64,000 nucleotides of DNA, from assembly GCF_013282805.1 (NCBI RefSeq), contig NZ_CP054038.1, forward strand, positions 62,001 to 126,000, given 5' to 3'. The stretch's first letter is position 1; each line of letters starts with the position of its first letter. Source of the DNA: Microbacterium hominis. Its GTDB lineage: Bacteria > Actinomycetota > Actinomycetes > Actinomycetales > Microbacteriaceae. The notes under the pieces were generated by a model. The model ran no database searches. It was not told where the DNA came from and saw nothing but the letters and a program-made list of their open reading frames with translations. The translations under genes were made by a program, and so were the position numbers. Shown here piece by piece: positions 58,064 to 64,000 of this stretch.

Positions 58064-59626
58064 ATGGCCAACGCACGACTTCTGTTCGACACCCGCTTGC
58101 CGGTCGGACCCGTCAACCGACGACTGTTCGGCTCGTTCGTGGAGCACCTTGGCCGGGCCATCTACGACGGGATCTACGAGCCGACACACCCGACCGCGGA
58201 TGCGGACGGGTTTCGGGAAGACGTCCGTGAACTCGTCCGTGAACTCGGTGTAAGCGCCATCCGCTACCCAGGCGGCAACTTCGTGTCCGGGTTCCGATGG
58301 GAAGACAGCGTTGGCTCTCGTGAGGATCGTCCAACGCGGATCGATTTGGCGTGGCACTCCACCGAAACGAACGAGATCGGTCTCCACGAGTTCCACAGCT
58401 GGCTCGAGTCCATCGGCAGCGAGCTCGTCCTCGCAGTGAATCTCGGTACCCGCGGCACTCTCGAGGCGCTCGATCTCCTCGAATACGCGAACCTTCCCGC
58501 TGGCAGCCGCCGCACCGACGAGCGCATGCGCAACGGACGGACGGACCCCTTCAAGGTCTCGATGTGGTGCCTTGGCAACGAAATGGACGGGCCGTGGCAG
58601 CTCGGGCATCGCTCCGCCGAAGACTACGGCAAGCTCGCCGCACAGACCGCCCGGGCGATGCGGATGTTCGATCCCGCCCTCGAACTAGTCGTATGCGGGT
58701 CGTCGAGCCGGCACATGCCGACGTTCGGCGAGTGGGAGCGAGTCGTGCTCACACACACTTACGACGACGTTGATTTCATCTCCTGCCACGCCTACTACGA
58801 GGAGAAAGGCGGAGACGCGGCAAGCTTCCTCGCCTCCGCGGTCGACATGGACGCCTTCATCGACCAAGTGGTCGCCACCGTCGAGCATGTGAAGGCACTT
58901 AAGCGCAGCGACCACGTCGTGAACATCTCGTTCGACGAGTGGAACGTCTGGTACAACGAGCGATTCGAGAAGGTCGACAAGCTCACCGGCGTCGACAACT
59001 GGCCCGTCGCACCCCGGCTTCTCGAGGACGGGTACACCGTGCTCGATGCCGTCGTCGTCGGCAACCTGCTCATCTCGCTCCTCCGGCACGCAGACCGAGT
59101 CACGAGCGCCTCCCTCGCACAGTTGGTCAACGTGATCGCACCGATCATGACCGAGCCCGGCGGCATCGCGTGGAGACAGACCACGTTCTTCCCGTTCGCA
59201 CTCACCTCCGCGCTCGCTATCGGAGAAGCCCTCACGACAAGCGTGGAGAGCGACACGTACGACACCACGGCCTATGGGCCGGTGCCCACGATCGACGCGG
59301 TGACGACCCACGACCCCGCGACAGGTACCGTCGCGATCTTCGTCGTCAACCGGTCGCTAACCGAGACGACTGCGCTCCAGTTCGACCTCGGGGCGCTTTC
59401 CAACGCGGCAACAGGAACGGCGCAGACGCTATCCGACGAGGACATCTACGCCGTCAACACGCTAGAGAATCCCAACCGGGTATCCATGCGCGACAACGAC
59501 TCGCTCATCCTCGATGACGGCGTCGGCTCAGTCGAGCTCCCCCCTGTGTCATGGACGGTCATCTTGCTCGAAGACCCTGGCCGAGCAAAGACGATCCCGC
59601 CCCGCGGCAATCGACTGCACGCGTAG
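58064..59626 (+). CDS. GH51 alpha-L-arabinofuranosidase
   Basis: 520-residue intracellular retaining glycosidase that releases L-arabinofuranose from imported oligosaccharides. The N-terminus GPVNRRLFGSFVEHLGRAIYDGIYEP is characteristic. The acid/base Glu is in CLGNEMDGPWQ and the nucleophile Glu in ISFDEWNVWY. The ATG at 58064 (MANARLLFD) follows AAAGG and aligns with family starts; an upstream ATG at 58031 overlaps the permease stop but has no ribosome site. Last gene of the plus-strand operon. Confidence 0.95.
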   Translation: MANARLLFDTRLPVGPVNRRLFGSFVEHLGRAIYDGIYEPTHPTADADGFREDVRELVRELGVSAIRYPGGNFVSGFRWEDSVGSREDRPTRIDLAWHSTETNEIGLHEFHSWLESIGSELVLAVNLGTRGTLEALDLLEYANLPAGSRRTDERMRNGRTDPFKVSMWCLGNEMDGPWQLGHRSAEDYGKLAAQTARAMRMFDPALELVVCGSSSRHMPTFGEWERVVLTHTYDDVDFISCHAYYEEKGGDAASFLASAVDMDAFIDQVVATVEHVKALKRSDHVVNISFDEWNVWYNERFEKVDKLTGVDNWPVAPRLLEDGYTVLDAVVVGNLLISLLRHADRVTSASLAQLVNVIAPIMTEPGGIAWRQTTFFPFALTSALAIGEALTTSVESDTYDTTAYGPVPTIDAVTTHDPATGTVAIFVVNRSLTETTALQFDLGALSNAATGTAQTLSDEDIYAVNTLENPNRVSMRDNDSLILDDGVGSVELPPVSWTVILLEDPGRAKTIPPRGNRLHA

Positions 59627-59637
59627 GTCCCCTGTCC

Positions 59638-59660
59638 GAACACCGCCCGTATAGGGATGC
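59638..59660. repeat. Short degenerate motif, copy right of the arabinan locus
   Basis: GAACACCGCCCGTATAGGGAT, 11 bp after the GH51 stop. The rest of 59627-59907 shows no gene. Confidence 0.35.
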
Positions 59661-59907
59661 CGAGTCGACTGAGTGCCGCCCGGATGTCCGCACGAGCTCA
59701 TCCGCATCGTTCCGACGCACCCCATCGTGCGGTCACGCGCCGGCGGTCCGGGCTGTGTTCGCGCGGATGTTGCGGCAACCTGGCCGGAGCGAGCAACTTC
59801 ACGGCTGGGTGCCGACTTCCAAGCCGACAGTGTTTTCGACTGCTACTTCGAGCGCAGACAGGAGGGAGCTCGGTCCCTTAGCCACGTCCCTTGGATAGTC
59901 TCGTCCA

Positions 59908-61776
59908 ATGGCAGCTTCCTCCCGCTCCCGCGAGGCCAGACGACGGGCGACAATCAAAGCCCGTGCCGCCACAGCGAGGTTGTCGGACGCGAAGAATGCA
60001 AACGATCGGGGCAGTGCGGTGCCGCCCACGGTGGCAGGGTATGAGGTCGCAGCAGAAGCGGCCCACGCACGGGTCGCGGAGGCGTTGCTCGCCCGCCACA
60101 ATGCGCGAATGTTCAGCATCGAGTCGGTGCCGGATTCGTACAAGGACACGATCATGTCAGCGTTGGTGCCGCTGGTCTTCCTTACGGGCGCGATCGACGG
60201 GCTGAGCGGGAAGGAGATGCGGAGGCCGGGATCAATCGGGAGGTTGACCCTCCGGAAGTTCATCTCGGGAATCGACAGCGTAGTGGCGACAATGCGCCTT
60301 CTGCTGTGCGGACAGATCGCCGGCGCTGCGATTATCGCGCGAAACCAGATCGAGACCTGGACTGAGGCGCGCGCTGCTTTGACGGATACGACGAAGCAGC
60401 GAAGTGAATCTCACGCGGACTTCGTCGCGCGTACCTGGTCGCGCCCCATCAGTCGAAGCCATGCAAGCGCAGGGACGGCGAGCCGTGTATTCGACGATCC
60501 CGAACAGTACGTTTCGGTCGTTGAACCCGACGTCGAACACACGCACATCCGACTCAGCACGGGTGAGGAGCTTTGCCCGGCAGGAATCTGGGGTTTGCTC
60601 AGTGAGGTCCTGCACGGGAGGGAGGGCACAGCGGTCTCAGCTTGGGATGCCTATTGTCTTGACCCGGCTCAGCTCGGCGAGTCTGAAGCAGTGCTTGGGC
60701 TCGTTCTGGATGCATTGCGAGTGGGGATGTTCCAAATCCGTGGCGAAATTCGACTGCTCGCGATTGACGGAGACATACCCATGATTGATGAACTCCTGCG
60801 GCAGACCGCGGAGGAGTTCTCGGTGGCGGCCGACGACGACGGCGCCAACCCACCAGCCCCCGGCGCATTGCCGCCGTCGTCGCACTTCGTCTCTCCGCCT
60901 CTTTCGTTCATGGCCCCACTTTCGCCGGGCGAGGGGCTCTCCCCGGCGGCCGTGGGGCAGTTGGCCGACGCCGCGAAGGCCTTCGAGCTGGTCAAGCAAG
61001 GTCGTCGCCCCGCGGGTCGGCTCTACCGTGACGACGAGTTGATGACTACCGTTTTTGGCTGGCATCGTTTCCGCAGCGCTCGTGCGGCCCAGGAGGCGTT
61101 GGATATCGAAGAGCGACTCCTGCCCGATGAATTCGATGAACGCGTGCTGCAACACAGGTCGACCATCTGGGCGTTCGTGACGGAGGCGACCGCGCTGGTG
61201 GGGCTGTGGCAATCTCCCGGTCCTTCTAGAGACGCCGCCCTACTCGCGGCATCGACGTTGCGATCTGCGTGGTGGCTTTGGCTGGAGGACGACGACCGCG
61301 CAATGTCGATATTGCGGACGGTGCTCGAGCAGACGGCGCGGCTACGAGTCTGGCGGCTGAAGCCCGAAAAGGCCCTCAAGCTCGAAAGCCGCTCAACCCC
61401 TCGGGATTGGATCGAGGCGGCGGGCTGGAAGCGCCTCGCTCCGCTGAACTCGGCACTCGGCGAGTTTGCGCACGTAACATCACGTTCTGACTGGAATGCG
61501 GCACGGCTAGTACTTACCGACATCCAGGACTCGCCAGAGCGGGACGATGCTCCTTTCACGGCACGGCGTTCGTCTCTTGAACTAGTCACATCGCTCCTGG
61601 CCATTGAGGTGTGTGAACAGAATCAAGCGCTGAGTCCCAGCATCGCGGACGCCCTCCGAGAACTGTTTCACGAGGTGGGCGCGTTCCCGCAAGATGAGGC
61701 CCGATTTGTTGAGGATCGACTCCGAGCCATCCATGCCTATCAGACGAGGTCCACCGATCAGGGTTCGAAGAGCTGA
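59908..61776 (+). CDS. Large protein of unknown function
   Basis: 622 residues, mostly helical and soluble. The N-terminus is basic; about 105-160 has a hydrophobic helical stretch (TIMSALVPLVFLTGAIDGL) and RNQIETWTEARAAL. A Pro/Ser-rich linker with acidic residues (about 310-350) separates it from a C-terminal half containing LRSAWWLWLEDDDRAMSILRTVLEQTARL. No catalytic motif is recognised. The start is leaderless (TAGTCT 6 nt before the ATG). The G+C is lower than in the core, so horizontal origin is likely. Confidence 0.65.
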   Translation: MAASSRSREARRRATIKARAATARLSDAKNANDRGSAVPPTVAGYEVAAEAAHARVAEALLARHNARMFSIESVPDSYKDTIMSALVPLVFLTGAIDGLSGKEMRRPGSIGRLTLRKFISGIDSVVATMRLLLCGQIAGAAIIARNQIETWTEARAALTDTTKQRSESHADFVARTWSRPISRSHASAGTASRVFDDPEQYVSVVEPDVEHTHIRLSTGEELCPAGIWGLLSEVLHGREGTAVSAWDAYCLDPAQLGESEAVLGLVLDALRVGMFQIRGEIRLLAIDGDIPMIDELLRQTAEEFSVAADDDGANPPAPGALPPSSHFVSPPLSFMAPLSPGEGLSPAAVGQLADAAKAFELVKQGRRPAGRLYRDDELMTTVFGWHRFRSARAAQEALDIEERLLPDEFDERVLQHRSTIWAFVTEATALVGLWQSPGPSRDAALLAASTLRSAWWLWLEDDDRAMSILRTVLEQTARLRVWRLKPEKALKLESRSTPRDWIEAAGWKRLAPLNSALGEFAHVTSRSDWNAARLVLTDIQDSPERDDAPFTARRSSLELVTSLLAIEVCEQNQALSPSIADALRELFHEVGAFPQDEARFVEDRLRAIHAYQTRSTDQGSKS

Positions 61777-62201
61777 GTAGTCGGCTGCCGCTGCGCGAGC
61801 AGATGGCCATTTGGCTCGGCGTGTCGAGCCCGATCTGAGCATCCGTTGAAGGTGCGCCCATTGCCCGCAATGGGTTCGCAAGTTTGCGCCTCCGGTTCCT
61901 TCTCGTACGGCGCCGCTACCCAGCGGGGACTACTGCAGAACTTGCTGACCCCCTGAGCAGGCTTGCCCGAATCGCTGGCCAAGTCGCGCGCGCCACGGAA
62001 CGTCAATCGGGCGCGGTATGGCCTGCACGCGGCCCTCGTCTCCCGCGCAGTGTCCGTTTGGGGATGGTTTGACGACGGGCCGGACGTCGTGGATATCCGG
62101 CACCCATCACCGCTGTCTTGAACCAGTCAGGAAGGCGAGCAGAAGTCAACGACTGGACCGTGAGCATCGTCGAGACTGTGCGCCAGGGCTGACGTGCTTG
62201 G
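61777..62201. other. Intergenic region, 425 bp, no gene recognised
   Basis: It holds a dyad at 61857-61874 (CCCATT-GCCCGC-AATGGG) that resembles the motif at 59638, and a related GTCCGTTTGGGGAT near 62048. No frame has coding character. It may be debris from earlier insertions. Confidence 0.45.
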
Positions 62202-62788
62202 TCATGTGCACGGGCCGACGCCTTCGAAGACCGTGCCGAGGTAAGTCTCGTCGCGTGCCGCTGTAGCGGCGAGGTAGTAGTCCGTGAAATGCTCGCACTG
62301 CCCGTTCGGAGCACTGATCGCTCTCGGGAAAGGTTGGAAGCCTCCCCCACCCCCGCCTCCACCACTGCCGGCACTGCCGCCACTGGTGCCTCGTGGCTGT
62401 GGGCCTTTGCCGGGAGGCGTCGTGTCGGGTCGTGTGGGAGGCCGCCGTGGCGGCGCCTTCCGGCGTGCCTCGACAAGCGGCGGGACGTAGGTAACTAGCG
62501 TGTCGTCGAGCCACACGTGGCCTTCGGCGTCAGTGATCCAGGTGTGCTCGGTCCGCATGCCCTGAGGGGTGACGGTTACCTCGACACGGGTGGTGTCGTG
62601 AGTGTTGGTGTCGAACCGAACCAGCAGTGAGTGTGTCTCGCTCGTCAGGACGCCGTCTCGGTCGAATGAGTGCGAGCCCTGTTCGGTGGTGAAGTGACTG
62701 GCATCCACCGATTCGGCGAACGATTCGAACAGGCCGCTGCCGTCCCGCTGATATGAATCGGCCTGACTTTCGTTCCTATCGCATTGCT
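62202..62788 (-). pseudogene. Gene truncated at its 5' end by an IS3-family insertion
   Basis: The remaining 195 codons encode a polar protein: TTEQGSHSFDRDGVLTSETHSLLVRFD, a Pro/Arg-rich stretch, a Gly-rich run, and a cysteine-containing end (GQCEHFTDYYLAATAARDETYLGTVFEGVGPCT in part). Upstream of 62788 the frame continues for 12 codons into the IS end, so any translation would start with IS-derived residues (MTWNQPNRH). The true N-terminus lies beyond the window or is lost. No family recognised. Confidence 0.7.
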
Positions 62789-63702
62789 TGTCCGGCAGGT
62801 GCCGGTTGGGCTGATTCCAGGTCATCGTAGTACGCGTCCTCGACCTCGATCGGGGTGCGCATGTCGAGCTCGCCGTGGAGGCGCTGGTTGTTCCACCACC
62901 ACACCCATTCGAGGGTCGCGAGCTCGACCTGCTCGACGGTGCGCCACGGCCCGCGCTGGCGGATCAGCTCGGTCTTGTAGAGGTTGTTGACCGCCTCAGC
63001 CATCGCGTTGTCGTAGCTGTCGCCGACGGTCCCGGTGGAGGGGACGGCGCCGAGTTCGACTATCCGGTCGGTGTAGACCATCGCGGTGTAGTTCGACCCG
63101 TGGTCCGCGTGATGGATAAGCCCGTCGAGCCTGCCGCCTGCGCCCCACGCGGCCATGTCCAGCGCCTGCATCGGCAGGATCTCGGACCGCAGCGTGGCGG
63201 CGACGTTCCAGCCAACGATGCGGCGTGAGTAGACGTCGGTGACGAACGCGACGTAGGCGAACCCGGACCACGTCGCGACGTAGGTGACGTCGCAGACCCA
63301 GAGCCTTCGCGGCGCGGGCGCGGTGAAGCGACGGTTCACGAGATCACTCGGCAGGACCGTCGTCTTGTCAGCGCGGGTGGTGAACACCCGCTTCGACTTC
63401 AGGACGCCTCGGACGCCGGCCAGGCGCATGAGGCGTTCGGTCTGGTCGCGGCCGATGTCCCACCCTTGCCGGCGCATCAGCGCATGCATCTTCCGCCGCC
63501 CGTAGACGCCGTAGTTCTCTGCATGCAACCTGGCGACCTCCGGGACGAGAAGCTCGTCCTTCAGCTGCCGTGCCGACGGCGCACGGCCGACCGCGGCGCG
63601 GTAGCCGCGGGAGGTGAGGAACCCTTGAACTGCCGGCCGGAGGACGCGGCAGATGAGCTCGACCCCGAAACGATCCCGGTGCTCGTCGATGAACCGGATC
63701 AT
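62776..63702 (-). CDS. IS3-family transposase OrfB (DDE integrase)
   Basis: 308 residues with an N-terminal helical region (YGVYGRRKMHALMRRQGWDIGRDQTERLMR) and the retroviral-type core: LWVCDVTYVATWSGFAYVAFVTDVYSRRIVGW (first Asp), LIHHADHGSNYTA (second Asp) and DNAMAEAVNNLYKTELI (Glu). The last codons and the TAG stop lie just beyond the IS end (62789), in target DNA. It is normally made as an OrfA-OrfB fusion by -1 frameshifting. Confidence 0.92.
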   Translation of the reverse strand: MIRFIDEHRDRFGVELICRVLRPAVQGFLTSRGYRAAVGRAPSARQLKDELLVPEVARLHAENYGVYGRRKMHALMRRQGWDIGRDQTERLMRLAGVRGVLKSKRVFTTRADKTTVLPSDLVNRRFTAPAPRRLWVCDVTYVATWSGFAYVAFVTDVYSRRIVGWNVAATLRSEILPMQALDMAAWGAGGRLDGLIHHADHGSNYTAMVYTDRIVELGAVPSTGTVGDSYDNAMAEAVNNLYKTELIRQRGPWRTVEQVELATLEWVWWWNNQRLHGELDMRTPIEVEDAYYDDLESAQPAPAGQAMR

Positions 63703-64000
63703 CTCGGTCAGGGGCGGTCGAGCTCCTTCGCGAAAAACACGCTCGCAGCCTTGAGAATCTCGTTCGCCTTCCGCAGCTCGGCGTTCTCCTTCTGCAGCTG
63801 CTTGATCTCCGCCGCGGCGTCGCTCGTAACCCCGGGCTTGGTGCCGGCGTCGACCTCGTACCGCCGCTGCCAGAGTCGCAGCGTCTCCGGGCTCATCCCG
63901 AGCAGCCCAGCCACATGCCGCACCGCGCTCATCAAGTTCGGGTGCTCCGGCCGCGCCTCCGCGAGCATCCTGAGCGCACGCTCACGCATCTCCGGCGAGT
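62789..64000 (-). mobile_element. IS3-family insertion sequence, partial (runs off the window)
   Basis: The OrfB-side end starts TGTCCGGCAGGTGCCGG at 62789, with the TGT common to IS3 ends. The other end and the target duplication are outside the window. It interrupts the gene at 62202-62788. Confidence 0.8.
63708..64000 (-). CDS. IS3-family transposase OrfA, 5' end outside the window
   Basis: At least 93 residues: an HTH (SAVRHVAGLLGMSPETLRLWQRRYEVD) and a leucine-zipper-like tail (AAAEIKQLQKENAELRKANEILKAASVFFAKELDRP in part) used for multimerisation. The frame is open to the window edge (SPE before the internal ATG at 63989), so the true start lies further out. A T5C run (TTTTTC) just before the stop is a candidate -1 slippage site for making the OrfAB fusion. 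Confidence 0.9.
   Translation of the reverse strand, partial: SPEMRERALRMLAEARPEHPNLMSAVRHVAGLLGMSPETLRLWQRRYEVDAGTKPGVTSDAAAEIKQLQKENAELRKANEILKAASVFFAKELDRP

Overview
The window is high-G+C actinobacterial DNA, most likely from a Microbacterium-like member of the Microbacteriaceae. The evidence is the codon use, the many genes that look leaderless (TAnnnT -10 box 6-7 nt before the start codon), the LexA box in front of dinB, and the family content (YtrA-type GntR, OpuA-type betaine transporter, Arr, TerC, PhoD, PPK2). No rRNA or tRNA gene was seen.

Layout. Positions 1-35.4 kb look like ordinary chromosome: a ytr-like ABC exporter operon with its GntR repressor; a patatin/acyltransferase pair; a glycine-betaine-type ABC importer; a hydrolase-glycosyltransferase fusion; a large LuxR regulator beside a damaged methyltransferase gene; an AAA ATPase; a MarR regulator facing a frameshifted luciferase-like monooxygenase; an ArsR-VOC-DUF1801 operon; an Arr-type ADP-ribosyltransferase; a lipoate ligase-like gene; dinB; LtrA; PPK2; two paralogous membrane-anchored helical proteins; purL; terC; and a PhoD-like phosphatase. 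Two copies of an unusual inverted-repeat element bracket a lipoprotein/membrane-protein pair, and the second copy runs into a nested 32/33-bp tandem array.

Positions 35.7-48 kb are accessory, with visibly lower G+C: a YefM-YoeB-type toxin-antitoxin pair; a three-gene ABC-3C conflict system (restriction-endonuclease-like protein, MC6-like middle component, DUF2326-type ATPase); small membrane proteins; a soluble Ser/Thr kinase next to an unknown protein; a complete IS21-family element with a 7-bp target duplication and a frameshifted istA; an unknown membrane-anchored protein; and a decayed membrane-protein fragment.

Positions 49.9-59.6 kb form one coherent arabinan/arabinoside catabolic locus. 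A LacI repressor is followed by a secreted sialidase-fold glycosidase with CBM and ricin domains, a GH1-like glycosidase, a sugar-binding lipoprotein, two permeases and a GH51 arabinofuranosidase. Five near-identical palindromes (consensus TTACAACGTTGTAA) lie at its promoters. There is no transporter ATPase gene, so a shared one is presumably used. Beyond 59.9 kb are an orphan 622-residue protein and a gene cut by an IS3-family element that leaves the window.

Single-base deletions break several recognisable genes. Three of them shorten a run of five G to four, so either sequencing or assembly error or real slippage should be considered before calling these pseudogenes.
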